Shown piece by piece: positions 15,945 through 24,519 of a stretch of 32,340 bases of DNA. The stretch covers positions 1-32,340 of the forward strand of contig JADGPR010000034.1 in assembly GCA_017882335.1 (NCBI GenBank), in the 5' to 3' direction. Numbering within the stretch: position 1 is the stretch's first letter; each line of letters starts with the position of its first letter. A model generated the notes under the pieces. That model did no database searches. It was not told the DNA's origin and was given only the letters and a program-made list of their open reading frames with translations. The stretch comes from Bacteroidales bacterium (GTDB taxonomy: Bacteria > Bacteroidota > Bacteroidia > Bacteroidales > FEN-979). The translations under genes and the position numbers were made by a program.

Positions 15945-16673
15945 TTAGTGCCTTACAATAAGTTTCCGGGTTGTCATTGTTTTTCCATCTATATCCAGTG
16001 AATAGAAATAGATCCCTTCAGGGAGGTCGCCGGTAAAAACCGATAGTTTGCCTTCTGCACTGGTAAGGACTGATTTTTTCACCACCGAACCCACTAAATT
16101 CCGGATGATGACTGAACCTTCATTCTCGGTATTAAGGGAATAGTTAAAATTTACGGTGTTATTAGCAGGATTGGGATAGGCGCCAGACAGGATATTTTTA
16201 ACCATTTGATTGTTGATACCTACATATAGTGCGTCATAGGTAACATTTACACAAACCGAATCGTTTGGATTAGACTGGACGTAGAAAACGTAACGGATCA
16301 CCGAGGCCCCTGCAAAAGTAAACGGGTTGTAATGCCCGGAAAAGTTGACGGAATCAGTTGTCATGGCATTCAGCGTCAATGGATTGGGGGAAATATACAC
16401 ATTGGGTGCAAAACATAATCCCCAGCAGAACGTGTTCATGGACCCGGAAACCAAACTGATTTCGACTTTCTTGACAAGCACATCAATGGGGGAATTGGTC
16501 GTGTTCCTGACAAAGATATGGGATACGATCTCATCATCGTTGACATGTCCCTGCCGGTTAACATTTGCATTGTTGGCAAGGGGACCGGTGCTGTCGGACA
16601 GGGTCAGGGATTGCGAATAACCATAATAGAAGGTGGTCATGGCCAAAAAAACGATGAGTACAAGCTTTTTCAT
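15945..16673 (-). CDS. Small T9SS cargo protein with type A sorting domain
   Basis: The 242-residue product has a signal peptide (MKKLVLIVFLAMTTFYYGYSQ) and a beta-rich unknown domain of about 140 residues (HIFVRNTTNSPIDVLVKKVEIS, FCWGLCFAPNVYISPNPLTL). It ends with a Por secretion-system sorting domain from about residue 163: AYPNPANNTVNFNYSL, GSVIIRNLVGSVV, LPEGIYFYSLDIDGKTMTTRKLIVRH. It is therefore predicted to cross the outer membrane by T9SS and be released or anchored at the surface. The central domain resembles an Ig-like fold, but I recognise no activity. It is divergent from the next gene, with its own TACCTTTG box 42 nt upstream. Confidence 0.88.
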   Translation of the reverse strand: MKKLVLIVFLAMTTFYYGYSQSLTLSDSTGPLANNANVNRQGHVNDDEIVSHIFVRNTTNSPIDVLVKKVEISLVSGSMNTFCWGLCFAPNVYISPNPLTLNAMTTDSVNFSGHYNPFTFAGASVIRYVFYVQSNPNDSVCVNVTYDALYVGINNQMVKNILSGAYPNPANNTVNFNYSLNTENEGSVIIRNLVGSVVKKSVLTSAEGKLSVFTGDLPEGIYFYSLDIDGKTMTTRKLIVRH

Positions 16674-16714
16674 CAGATATATTACTTTGAAAATAAAGGT
16701 TTATGTTCAATATA

Positions 16715-16722
16715 CAAAGGTA
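16715..16722 (-). promoter_or_regulatory. -7 box for the small T9SS cargo gene
   Basis: The minus strand reads TACCTTTG, matching TAnnTTTG, 42 nt before the ATG at 16673. No clear -33 element is seen. Confidence 0.5.
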
Positions 16723-16799
16723 AACAATTTTTTTTAATTCCTTAACCGTTTTTCGATGAAATTCTTCCTCTGTTTTTAATAGAATGAGGAAATTTATAC

Positions 16800-16807
16800 T
16801 AAATTTG
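16800..16807 (+). promoter_or_regulatory. -7 box for the large T9SS cargo gene
   Basis: TAAATTTG lies 34 nt before the ATG at 16842. A T-run (16773-16777) stands where TTTG is expected. Confidence 0.5.
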
Positions 16808-16841
16808 GACAAGATTATTAGTCATGAATCTTTAAAACCTG

Positions 16842-18548
16842 ATGAGAATGAAAAAATTAATACTTTGTTCTTTTTTCCTGGCCACAGCCGTTCTTGGTTT
16901 CAGCCAATCGCAGCGGTTTGTGATGTTTGAAGAATTTACAAATGCCAGTTGTGGTCCCTGTGCTTCGCAAAACCCTGCATTCGATGCTCTGCTGAACTCC
17001 AATACATCCAAGTGTACTTCCATTAAATACCATGCAAACTGGCCCGGTGTTGACCCTATGAACGCCCAGAACCCGACGGATGCAGGAGCCCGTGTAACGT
17101 ATTATCAGGTTAACCTTGTTGGTGTTCCTTATGCCGTTATGGATGGCATCCCGATTCCAGGCCCCAATTACACTGGGGCACCGGCCAATCTTAACCAGGC
17201 GAAGATTGATGCTGAATATGCCATCCCCGCAACATTCAATCTCTCCATGTACCAGCAGCTTTCAGCCGGCAATGATAGCGTCTTCATCACCATGCTGGGT
17301 GAATGCACCGAGGCTGTCAGCGGATCCCTGGTTGCCCAAATCGGTGTTATTGAAAAACACATTCATTTTAACTCGCCTCCCGGAACCAATGGAGAAAAGG
17401 ATTTTTACAATGTTATGAAAAAAATGCTGCCTACCGCATCGGGAACTATACTCCCATCCTCCTTTCAACCCGGGGATTACTTCATCGTCCAGGGTGCCTG
17501 GAAACTGGCAAACGTCTATACGTTAAGCGAACTCAGTGCAGTTGGTTTTATCCAGAACAACGCGAACAAGAACATTCAGCAGGGAGCCAACAGCACCACC
17601 ACCCCGCTTACTATGCCATATAATAATGATGTTCAGCTTATGTCCGTTTCGGGTTATTCTAGCACGAATTGTTCAGGGAATGTGGCTCCGGTGATTTCCA
17701 TCCGGAATAACGGGAATAACCCATTGACATCCCTGACGATAAAATATGGTCTGGATGGCTTACCCCCCAGCACTTATACATGGAACGGAATCCTTCAGAC
17801 CCTCGAGAAAACTAACATTACTCTTCCAAATTCTACTGTATCGCTGCAAGGTCCCTCCTACACATTCAATATCTATGCAGACCAGGTAAACAATGTTACC
17901 GACGAATATCCGAAGAATGATACTACCGAAATAACTTTTGTCAATGCGCCATACTCCCTTAATTATATGATGTTTAATCTTCACACCGATAAGGCACCCC
18001 AGGAAACAACCTGGGATCTCAGGGATGAATCGGGAAATATTATCGATTCCGGAGGACCTTACTCAATACAAAGCCATTCCTATACCGATACCGTCCACCT
18101 TGGAGCTTTCGGATGCAAAAAATTCACGATTTATGATGCAGGCGGAAACGGACTTTGCTATACAAACGGATCGGGAGGATACCAGTTAACAACCTCATGG
18201 GGATCGGCTTTTAAAACCGGCGGCGCCTTCGGAAGCTATGAATTTACAGAGGTACTGAACGATTGGCCTACCGGTGTAACCCTTGTTGAGCGGACAGGAA
18301 TGAAGGTATACCCGAATCCTTGTTACAGTGAAGCAAGAGTTACCTTTCACCTTGACAACCCTGGGAATGTTAACCTGAACCTTTACAATTCAACGGGTCA
18401 GATTGTAAGATCTCTGAACAAGGGCAATTTCTCTGCCGGAGACCAGGAATGCACAATGGATGCGCACAACCTGGTGACTGGCATTTATATGCTTAAGTTG
18501 CAAGCCGGTGCACAGGTATTCATCTGTAAGGTTTCGGTAAACAATTAA
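16842..18548 (+). CDS. Omp28-like thioredoxin-fold T9SS cargo protein
   Basis: The 568-residue protein has a signal peptide (to about residue 22, GFSQ). An Omp28-type thioredoxin-like domain follows, with FVMFEEFTNASCGPCASQNPAF and the CxxC pair C37/C40, then GVPYAVMDG. A central region with Ig-like segments (VAPVISIRNNGNNPLTSLTIKYG) comes next, and then a C-terminal type A sorting domain from about 485 (GMKVYPNPCYSEARVTFHLD ... TGIYMLKLQAG...CKVSVNN). It is predicted to be an exported surface protein with redox or binding function. A start two codons later (ATG 16848) is equally possible. Its 3' end converges on the Smr gene with only 2 nt between the stop codons. Confidence 0.88.
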   Translation: MRMKKLILCSFFLATAVLGFSQSQRFVMFEEFTNASCGPCASQNPAFDALLNSNTSKCTSIKYHANWPGVDPMNAQNPTDAGARVTYYQVNLVGVPYAVMDGIPIPGPNYTGAPANLNQAKIDAEYAIPATFNLSMYQQLSAGNDSVFITMLGECTEAVSGSLVAQIGVIEKHIHFNSPPGTNGEKDFYNVMKKMLPTASGTILPSSFQPGDYFIVQGAWKLANVYTLSELSAVGFIQNNANKNIQQGANSTTTPLTMPYNNDVQLMSVSGYSSTNCSGNVAPVISIRNNGNNPLTSLTIKYGLDGLPPSTYTWNGILQTLEKTNITLPNSTVSLQGPSYTFNIYADQVNNVTDEYPKNDTTEITFVNAPYSLNYMMFNLHTDKAPQETTWDLRDESGNIIDSGGPYSIQSHSYTDTVHLGAFGCKKFTIYDAGGNGLCYTNGSGGYQLTTSWGSAFKTGGAFGSYEFTEVLNDWPTGVTLVERTGMKVYPNPCYSEARVTFHLDNPGNVNLNLYNSTGQIVRSLNKGNFSAGDQECTMDAHNLVTGIYMLKLQAGAQVFICKVSVNN

Positions 18549-18550
18549 AA

Positions 18551-19609
18551 TCAGCGGTTGTGCCGGATCTGCACTTCAATGGCTCCGACACCGTATTTTT
18601 GCATGGGGGCATCGAACACTTCGATGCCCTCTTGTTTTTTCAGGATATCAAGGAGAACTTCTTTGAGAACACCATTTCCAATACCATGGATGAAAGTAAC
18701 TTTCAGGAATCCACCGGCAATAGCGCTTTCCAGGCATCGAACGAAATAATTCTTCTGATACTCGAGGATCTCCACCTTTTCAAAACTGGCGGGGTCGTCA
18801 ACAAGTTCATGGATATGCAGGTCAACCTCGGCTTCCCTGTCACCTGTTTTATGCCGGAGTATGAAATTATCTGAATTCACTATTTCATTTCCTGCCGGAT
18901 GTGAGACCGGTTTCCGGACATTCTTCTCTTCGGTTTCCAAGGATATTGTTGCGATCTTTACCACGATTCCTTTCCCAGCCGTATAAATTGAATCCCGGTA
19001 GTTTTGTTCAGAATAAAATTTCTTTCCCGTGATGGAAAAGTCGGCATGGAAAGGAGGAGGCACCTCATTGCATGTTTGCTTATGAAAAAGAAACTGAAGA
19101 CAACCATCAGTCCAGAGGGGAAGTTCATCGCGGTGAATCGTCGCGATCAGTAATCGTGTTCCTGCCCCAAGTGACCCGTAATCGACCCCTGACCAAAACC
19201 CTTCATCTTTCCGGAAATGATTGTAAAGCACATCAAATGATGTATTGTTGACAAGGAACACATCCAGGTGGCCCGTGATCATCCATTTCTGGTCGTGCGG
19301 AACAAAGACGATGAAAATATCTTCCGATCTCCTTGAATTAATAACATTTTTCGGAAGATCAACCGGACTATCTTCCGGATGTTCTGATGGAGCATTTGCC
19401 TCCGGTGCATCCGGCACATCAAACGATTCATAAAAGAACTTTGACCCGGCATCAACCGGATCGATGACCAGCAATTCGCTGGCTTGTACCGGGATCTCAA
19501 ATCCTCCTTCGATGGCAACCGAAACCAGACGGCTGTCGATAATTTTACGCACAACTCCTCCGCCCGTGGCGTTTAGGAATTTGACTTTATCTCCAACTTT
19601 TATTCCCAT
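18551..19609 (-). CDS. DUF2027 and Smr-domain protein
   Basis: The 352-residue cytoplasmic protein starts with a small beta domain (MGIKVGDKVKFLNATGGGVVRKI, residues 1-50) and an acidic Pro-rich linker near 65-85. A DUF2027-type middle domain of Bacteroidota follows (about 95-240). The C-terminal Smr domain has EVDLHIHEL near 265 and VTFIHGIGNGVLKEVL near 308, the DLH and HGxGxG motifs. Smr domains can nick DNA or cleave RNA; MutS2-linked forms act in recombination or ribosome rescue. Here the domain is not attached to MutS. The protein is known mostly as uncharacterised, and its target is open. A TACCTTTG box lies 40 nt upstream. Confidence 0.88.
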   Translation of the reverse strand: MGIKVGDKVKFLNATGGGVVRKIIDSRLVSVAIEGGFEIPVQASELLVIDPVDAGSKFFYESFDVPDAPEANAPSEHPEDSPVDLPKNVINSRRSEDIFIVFVPHDQKWMITGHLDVFLVNNTSFDVLYNHFRKDEGFWSGVDYGSLGAGTRLLIATIHRDELPLWTDGCLQFLFHKQTCNEVPPPFHADFSITGKKFYSEQNYRDSIYTAGKGIVVKIATISLETEEKNVRKPVSHPAGNEIVNSDNFILRHKTGDREAEVDLHIHELVDDPASFEKVEILEYQKNYFVRCLESAIAGGFLKVTFIHGIGNGVLKEVLLDILKKQEGIEVFDAPMQKYGVGAIEVQIRHNR

Positions 19610-19649
19610 GAAAACAGATAAAAAATGAATTAAAAAACAGAAATTTCGT

Positions 19650-19657
19650 CAAAGGTA
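19650..19657 (-). promoter_or_regulatory. -7 box for the Smr-domain gene
   Basis: The minus strand reads TACCTTTG, 40 nt before the ATG at 19609. No TTTG at -33. Confidence 0.45.
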
Positions 19658-19715
19658 CGGTTTCCCGCTATGATCCGATTTTACCCTAAAAAAAAATCAT
19701 TTTGTTTTTTTTTTG

Positions 19716-19722
19716 TATCTTG
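19716..19722 (+). promoter_or_regulatory. Weak -7-like box before the FadL-type porin
   Basis: TATCTTG then CGGCC differs from TAnnTTTG by one base. It lies 29 nt before the ATG at 19752 in a T-rich stretch. Confidence 0.35.
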
Positions 19723-19751
19723 CGGCCATTATTAACCAAAAAACAAATATT

Positions 19752-20978
19752 ATGAGGAAAGTTACTCTTTTGCTGATATGCTTATGCATAACGGCAATGA
19801 ATTCCTTTGCGGGCGGCTACCAGGTTGGGTTGCACAGCCAGCGAAATATTGGCATGGGGCTGATCGGGACCTCCCTTTCCTACGATGCCAGCGCACTGTT
19901 CTACAATCCGGGCGGGGCCTCTTTCGTCAATTCAAAATTTAGTTTTTCCGGAGGGGTGACCTTTTTAATGGCACGCACCACTTTTCAGTCAAAGGACCAG
20001 GCCTACCAGGAAGAGATCAAACATGCTTTGAACTATCCACTTTATTTCTATCTAGCCTACAAACCGATCAAGGACCTGAGTATAGGAGTTGCTGTCAATA
20101 CACCATATGGCTTGAGCATGTCATGGCCCGACAACTGGAAAGGCCGGTTCATTATCCAGAACATCTCGTTTAAAGCAATTACTATTCAACCCACGGTTTC
20201 CTATAAAATCAAGGATATCATTGGAATTGGAGCAGGACTCGTAATTTCTTACGGAAACGTCAACCTGAACAAGGCAATCCCCCTTGAAGGTACAGGTGGA
20301 GAAGGAAATGTAAACATTAAGGGTACTACGACAAAGTTGGGCTTCAATGCCGGTATCATGATACATCCTACCAAAGGATTAAGCATCGGTATTGATTACC
20401 GTTCGAAAATCGATATGGCAGTGAAGGATGCTGATGCAAAATTCACGGTTCCTCAAAGTTTAGCCACGAATTTCCCGGATAACAAGGTGGATGTCACTTT
20501 ACCCCTGCCGGCCAACCTGGATTTTGGCATATCCTATGAGTTCAATGATAAATTCATGATCGGCTTGGGACTGAATTATGTATTCTGGAATGTTTATGAT
20601 TCGCTTGTTTTCCAATTCAAAACCCCGACAGCTGCCATTGCGGCTCATCAGGCTTCAGCAAAACTTTATCAAAGCCGCCTGATTACACGCCTCGGCGCCC
20701 AATATAAGATCAATGATATTCTTACTGTCAGGCTTGGAGGTTATTACGATCCTTCGCCGGTAAAGGATGATTATCTTGACCCATTGTTGCCAAGTTCGAA
20801 TGAGATCGGCCTGACCTGTGGTGTTTCCTTATATCCGACAAAAGGGTTCAGCATCGATGCTGCCTTTGAATATCTGATGGGGTCGAAAAGAAATGGCAAC
20901 GATGTGAACGACAATTTCGCCGGAACATACAAATCTGCCATTTTCATGCCCGGGATCGGCTTAACCTATAATTTTTAA
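19752..20978 (+). CDS. FadL/OmpP1-type outer-membrane transporter
   Basis: The 408-residue protein (ATG 19752; an earlier codon at 19713 would spoil the signal peptide) starts MRKVTLLLICLCITAMNSFAGGYQVG. After cleavage the short N-terminal hatch motif GLHSQRNIGMGLIGTSLSYDASALFYNPGGASF is typical of the FadL family. Regular beta-strands then run to a C-terminal AIFMPGIGLTYNF with terminal Phe. FadL-type channels carry long-chain fatty acids or aromatic hydrocarbons across the outer membrane. The gene directly downstream encodes an SGNH lipoprotein hydrolase, which suggests that one supplies hydrolysed lipid to the other; that is inference. Confidence 0.92.
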   Translation: MRKVTLLLICLCITAMNSFAGGYQVGLHSQRNIGMGLIGTSLSYDASALFYNPGGASFVNSKFSFSGGVTFLMARTTFQSKDQAYQEEIKHALNYPLYFYLAYKPIKDLSIGVAVNTPYGLSMSWPDNWKGRFIIQNISFKAITIQPTVSYKIKDIIGIGAGLVISYGNVNLNKAIPLEGTGGEGNVNIKGTTTKLGFNAGIMIHPTKGLSIGIDYRSKIDMAVKDADAKFTVPQSLATNFPDNKVDVTLPLPANLDFGISYEFNDKFMIGLGLNYVFWNVYDSLVFQFKTPTAAIAAHQASAKLYQSRLITRLGAQYKINDILTVRLGGYYDPSPVKDDYLDPLLPSSNEIGLTCGVSLYPTKGFSIDAAFEYLMGSKRNGNDVNDNFAGTYKSAIFMPGIGLTYNF

Positions 20979-20997
20979 TCCTTAAATCGTGAGCATT

Positions 20998-22398
20998 ATG
21001 AAAAAAATAGTTTTCTTCATCCTTTCCCTCGCACTGTTATCCGCTTGCAAGCAAAAGGTCAACGAATTCAATGCGGATCGAGGATCAGCGGATTTTACAA
21101 AATATGTTTCCGTTGGAAATTCACTGACTGCAGGATATGCAGATGGTGCGCTCTACAAATCCGGGCAGATAAATTCCTACCCGAACATCCTTGCCCAGCA
21201 ATTTACCACGGTCGGAGGCGGTGCTTTCATTCAACCACTGATCGAAACCGAAGACGGGATTGGTCTTAACCAGGATAATCCTTTTCTCCCACCCCTGATA
21301 CCGAAAATGGTGTTAAAAATACTGCCTGATAAGGATTGCAGTGGTACTCCCATTCCGGGTTCTTATTCCCTCAAGCCCGACCTGCTGACCTATACGATTG
21401 ATGTGCCTGCCTATGCCGCCATATTAGCCGCACGGCCTGTGGCTGCCGGTCCCTATAACAACATGGGCGTTCCGGGCGCACAACTTCAGCATTTATTCTT
21501 CCCAGGATACGGTTTATTGAATCCCTATTTCAAAAGATTCGCATCCATTCCGGTAGCTACAGCATCTATTCTTGGGGATGCCATGGCACAGCAACCGACA
21601 TTCTTTTCACTCTGGATCGGCAACAACGATGTACTGTCTTCAGCACTTGCAGGAACATCTTTACTCGTTACACCGGTTGACACCTTCGCAAAATATTACC
21701 CAATGGCAGTAGGAGCATTGCTGGCTTCGGGGAAACAGCCTAAAGGAATTGTGGCTACCATTCCCGATGTGACAAGTATTCCCTTCTTCACAACCATCTC
21801 GCAGCAGCTCCCCTGGAACGGAATTGTTCTGGACGCAACACAGGCCACCGGATTGAATACCCTGTTTGGAATGTTTGGGCACACTGAAATCACATGGCAA
21901 GCTGGTCCAAACGGATTCGTTGTTGCAAAGGAAGACGGAACCTGGGCACATATGGGCCCACAGGACCTCTTTCTCCTGACACTGCCCACTGATTCAATAA
22001 AGTGCAAGGGCATGGGCATTGTTGATACCACTGGCGGTGGTTACAAACTATACCCGATCCCCGGCAAATTTGTACTGGATGCCAATGAACAGGCGGTGAT
22101 CAAGCAGCACGTTGACGCATTTAACGGGATCATTAAACAAACTGCTGCCGTCAAAGGGCTTGCTGTTGCCGATATGAACCAGGTGCTGAAAAGTTTTGCA
22201 TCCGGAATGGTCTTCGACGGTATAAAATTCAATACATCCTTCGTCACAGGAGGGTTGTTTTCCACTGACGGAATCCATTTGAATCCGAGAGGAAACGCTG
22301 TCGCTGCAAATTACTTCATACAGGCAATTAATGCCACATATGGCAGTACAATCCCACAGGTCAGTGTTACTGATTACCATGGACTGATTTTCCCATAA
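20998..22398 (+). CDS. SGNH/GDSL-family lipoprotein hydrolase
   Basis: The 466-residue product starts MKKIVFFILSLALLSACKQK with lipobox LSAC (Cys17), so it is a lipoprotein, probably in the outer membrane. A GTG at 20989 could add three residues. SGNH blocks are visible: GNSLTAG at 40-46 (nucleophile Ser42), GAQ in MGVPGAQLQH, GNND in WIGNNDVLSS, and DGIHLNPRGN near 424-431 with the catalytic Asp/His. Likely an esterase or lipase. It follows the FadL-type porin by 19 nt in an apparent two-gene operon, and a hairpin terminator follows 20 nt downstream. Confidence 0.9.
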   Translation: MKKIVFFILSLALLSACKQKVNEFNADRGSADFTKYVSVGNSLTAGYADGALYKSGQINSYPNILAQQFTTVGGGAFIQPLIETEDGIGLNQDNPFLPPLIPKMVLKILPDKDCSGTPIPGSYSLKPDLLTYTIDVPAYAAILAARPVAAGPYNNMGVPGAQLQHLFFPGYGLLNPYFKRFASIPVATASILGDAMAQQPTFFSLWIGNNDVLSSALAGTSLLVTPVDTFAKYYPMAVGALLASGKQPKGIVATIPDVTSIPFFTTISQQLPWNGIVLDATQATGLNTLFGMFGHTEITWQAGPNGFVVAKEDGTWAHMGPQDLFLLTLPTDSIKCKGMGIVDTTGGGYKLYPIPGKFVLDANEQAVIKQHVDAFNGIIKQTAAVKGLAVADMNQVLKSFASGMVFDGIKFNTSFVTGGLFSTDGIHLNPRGNAVAANYFIQAINATYGSTIPQVSVTDYHGLIFP

Positions 22399-22418
22399 TT
22401 TTTACTTACGATCTGAAG

Positions 22419-22454
22419 AGCCGTTTCCGGGAAATGCACTGGGAACGGCTTTTT
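22419..22454 (+). terminator. Intrinsic terminator after the SGNH gene
   Basis: AGCCGTTTCC (22419-22428) pairs with GGGAACGGCT (22441-22450) through one G-T pair and a 12-nt loop, followed by TTTT. Confidence 0.8.
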
Positions 22455-22456
22455 AA

Positions 22457-22571
22457 TTAGTTGGCGAGTTGGTGAGTTGGCGAGTAATGAAGAAGCAAAA
22501 CCCAATATCTAATACCCAATACCTAAAACCTAATACCCAATTCTTCATTATTCATTATTCATTCTTCATTC
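22457..22571. repeat. Composite repeat spacer: TTGGCGAG, CCCAATACCTAA and TTCATTA arrays
   Basis: Three word families lie side by side: TTGGCGAGTTGGTGAG (22457-22487, E2), CCCAATATCTAATACC (22499-22540, F1) and TTCATTATTCATTATTCA (22541-22571, G). It starts just past the terminator T-run. Family E also occurs at 13727 and 32030, and family F at 15330. Confidence 0.85.
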
Positions 22572-22598
22572 CACCGTTATCTGTTTCCATAAAAAGTA

Positions 22599-22606
22599 TA
22601 AATTTG
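22599..22606 (+). promoter_or_regulatory. -7 box before lplA
   Basis: TAAATTTG lies 20 nt before the ATG at 22626, giving a very short leader. No TTTG at -33. Confidence 0.5.
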
Positions 22607-22625
22607 TCGTCAAAGTTGCATCTTG

Positions 22626-23609
22626 ATGCTGATCATACGCAGACACAATACCGATCCATATTTCAACCTGGCTACTGAAGAATATGTATTGAAGGAGATT
22701 AGCGATGATACTTTCATGCTTTGGAGAAATGCCCCTTCCATCATAGTCGGGAAACACCAGAATACCCTTGCTGAGATCAACCTGGATTATGTGAGGGAGA
22801 ACGACATAAAAGTCGTGCGGAGGCTATCCGGCGGTGGGGCAGTTTTTCACGATCTCGGCAACCTGAACTTCACCTTCACAATGAAGGGAGAAGGAAGTAA
22901 CCTGATCAACTTCAGAAAATATACGGAACCGATACTGGAAGTGCTGGTAAGACTTGGGATTGATGCACGTTTCGAAGGCAGGAACGACCTGACCATCGGA
23001 GGAAAAAAATTCTCAGGAAATGCGATGCATATCTGGAAGAACAAGGTTCTTTCGCACGGCACACTCCTGTTTTCTTCCCATATGCCTGACCTGAGCGCAG
23101 CATTGAATGCCGACCCCTTGAAGTTCAAAGACAAAGCCGTAAAATCGGTGCGAAGCAGGGTTACCAACATCAGCGATCACCTGATAACACCAATGGATGT
23201 GCTTGAGTTTTCAACCCTGATCGAAAACCACATCATGGAAAAATACCCGGATGCCATTCTCTATGAACTTACAAATGAAGATCATGAAAGGATCAGGGAA
23301 ATGGTAGAATCCAAGTATGGTACATGGGAGTGGAATTTCGGGTATTCTCCCCAATACAATTTCAGCAAGGTACTTCGCACCCAAAACAGCGGTACGATTG
23401 AATTTAATATTGATGTCACAGATGGGATCATTCGTGATATCAGGATCTTCGGAGATTATTTCAATATATGCGATACCGAAGAGATCGAAAATGCGCTCCG
23501 GAATATTCAGCATTCCAAAGGAAAAATCCGGGAAGCATTATCCCCTTATAACATCAGCGATTATTTTAACAACCTTACCATTGACGAGTTTATTGAAGGA
23601 ATGTTTTGA
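22626..23609 (+). CDS. lplA: Lipoate-protein ligase A
   Basis: LplA activates lipoate with ATP and attaches it to lysines on 2-oxoacid dehydrogenase E2 subunits and the glycine cleavage H protein. The 327-residue protein has NTDPYFNLATEEYVLKE, VGKHQNTLAEIN, the lipoate-pocket motif RRLSGGGAVFHDLGNLNFT and NDLTIGGKKFSGNA with the catalytic-type lysine. A C-terminal accessory domain (from about 245, FNIDVTDGIIRDIRIFGDYF) is present. I chose the ATG at 22626 over the preceding TTG at 22623. The stop is followed directly by repeat arrays. Confidence 0.95.
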   Translation: MLIIRRHNTDPYFNLATEEYVLKEISDDTFMLWRNAPSIIVGKHQNTLAEINLDYVRENDIKVVRRLSGGGAVFHDLGNLNFTFTMKGEGSNLINFRKYTEPILEVLVRLGIDARFEGRNDLTIGGKKFSGNAMHIWKNKVLSHGTLLFSSHMPDLSAALNADPLKFKDKAVKSVRSRVTNISDHLITPMDVLEFSTLIENHIMEKYPDAILYELTNEDHERIREMVESKYGTWEWNFGYSPQYNFSKVLRTQNSGTIEFNIDVTDGIIRDIRIFGDYFNICDTEEIENALRNIQHSKGKIREALSPYNISDYFNNLTIDEFIEGMF

Positions 23610-23700
23610 GTTATAAAGTTTGTAAAGTTATTAAAGTTATAAAGTCACAGAGTCACAAACAACTAAACAAAATTTCGCTATTTCGCTATTTCGCCATTTA
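23609..23700. repeat. Composite spacer: AAAGTTATAAAG, TCACAGAG and TTTCGCTA arrays
   Basis: Immediately after the lplA stop lie AAAGTTTGTAAAGTTATT units (23609-23644, H2), then AAAGTCACAGAGTCAC (23644-23660, family D), then AATTTCGCTATTTCGCTA (23669-23700, family I). No promoter box for the following operon is recognisable in between. Confidence 0.85.
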
Positions 23701-23712
23701 ATTCTTACCACT

Positions 23713-24519
23713 ATGAACTACCATGAAATTTTCGAACGACTCTGGCAAGATTACATCACGCAAAATCCTGCAACGAAAAAAGTTTATAACCTGCTTGTCA
23801 GGGAAGGTGAAACCATTGTTAACGATCATATTGCATTCCGCACCTATAATCATCCCCTTATCGGGATCGATGCGCTGTCAAAAGTTTTTATAAAGAACGG
23901 CTACGAATACAAGCGCGATTATCATTTTGAACAGAAGAAGTTGTATGCCAAACATTTTGAACACAAGACCGACCGGGAAGCACCGCGGGTATTTATCAGT
24001 GAGCTCCTGGTGGATCAATTCAGTGAACACATGCAGCGTGTTGTGAAAGAGTGGGTAGGGAATATTCCAATGAGCGTAATAAAATCGGACGAGTTGATCT
24101 ATGCCGGGAATGTTTCGGGGACCCCATCCTACAAGACTTATGAAAAGCTCCGGATCGAATCTGAATATGCGGCATGGCTTTATGTGAATGGGTTCCGGGC
24201 AAACCATTTCACGGTGAGCGTGAATGAACTGAAAGAATATGACACCGTTGAAAAAGTCAATACATTCCTCAAATCCAATGGATTTCTTCTGAATGATGCC
24301 AACGGGGAAGTGCAGGGAACGCCCATAGACCAGCTGGAACAATCCAGCATTAAAGCCGGTATCCTCCGGGTTCCTTTTCAGGAGGGAGAATTTGATATTC
24401 CAGGTTGTTATTATGAATTTGCCCTCAGGCATCCTGAACCTAACGGAAAACTTTACAGTGGTTTCGTAGCCAAGTCGGCAGATAAAATCTTTGAATCCAC
24501 CAATTATTATAAGAAATGA
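23713..24519 (+). CDS. DUF1338 protein, putative 2-oxoadipate dioxygenase/decarboxylase (HglS-like)
   Basis: The 268-residue protein belongs to the DUF1338 family, now known through HglS, a non-haem Fe(II) enzyme that turns 2-oxoadipate into D-2-hydroxyglutarate in lysine breakdown. Candidate ligands are His39 in NDHIAFRTY, His165 in RANHFTVS and Glu235 in CYYEFALRH. Arg43 stands four residues after the first His, the same spacing as His70/Arg74 in the Pseudomonas enzyme as I recall it. It is shorter than the Pseudomonas protein (about 460), like the compact family branch. It overlaps the next gene by 4 nt (ATGA). The dehydrogenase two genes downstream supports a role in 2-hydroxyglutarate metabolism. 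The activity itself is inference. Confidence 0.85.
   Translation: MNYHEIFERLWQDYITQNPATKKVYNLLVREGETIVNDHIAFRTYNHPLIGIDALSKVFIKNGYEYKRDYHFEQKKLYAKHFEHKTDREAPRVFISELLVDQFSEHMQRVVKEWVGNIPMSVIKSDELIYAGNVSGTPSYKTYEKLRIESEYAAWLYVNGFRANHFTVSVNELKEYDTVEKVNTFLKSNGFLLNDANGEVQGTPIDQLEQSSIKAGILRVPFQEGEFDIPGCYYEFALRHPEPNGKLYSGFVAKSADKIFESTNYYKK

Noticed and set aside
23878-24432. 184-codon frame opposite the DUF1338 gene
   Set aside because: The plus-strand gene has family motifs and operon coupling; the antisense frame has none.
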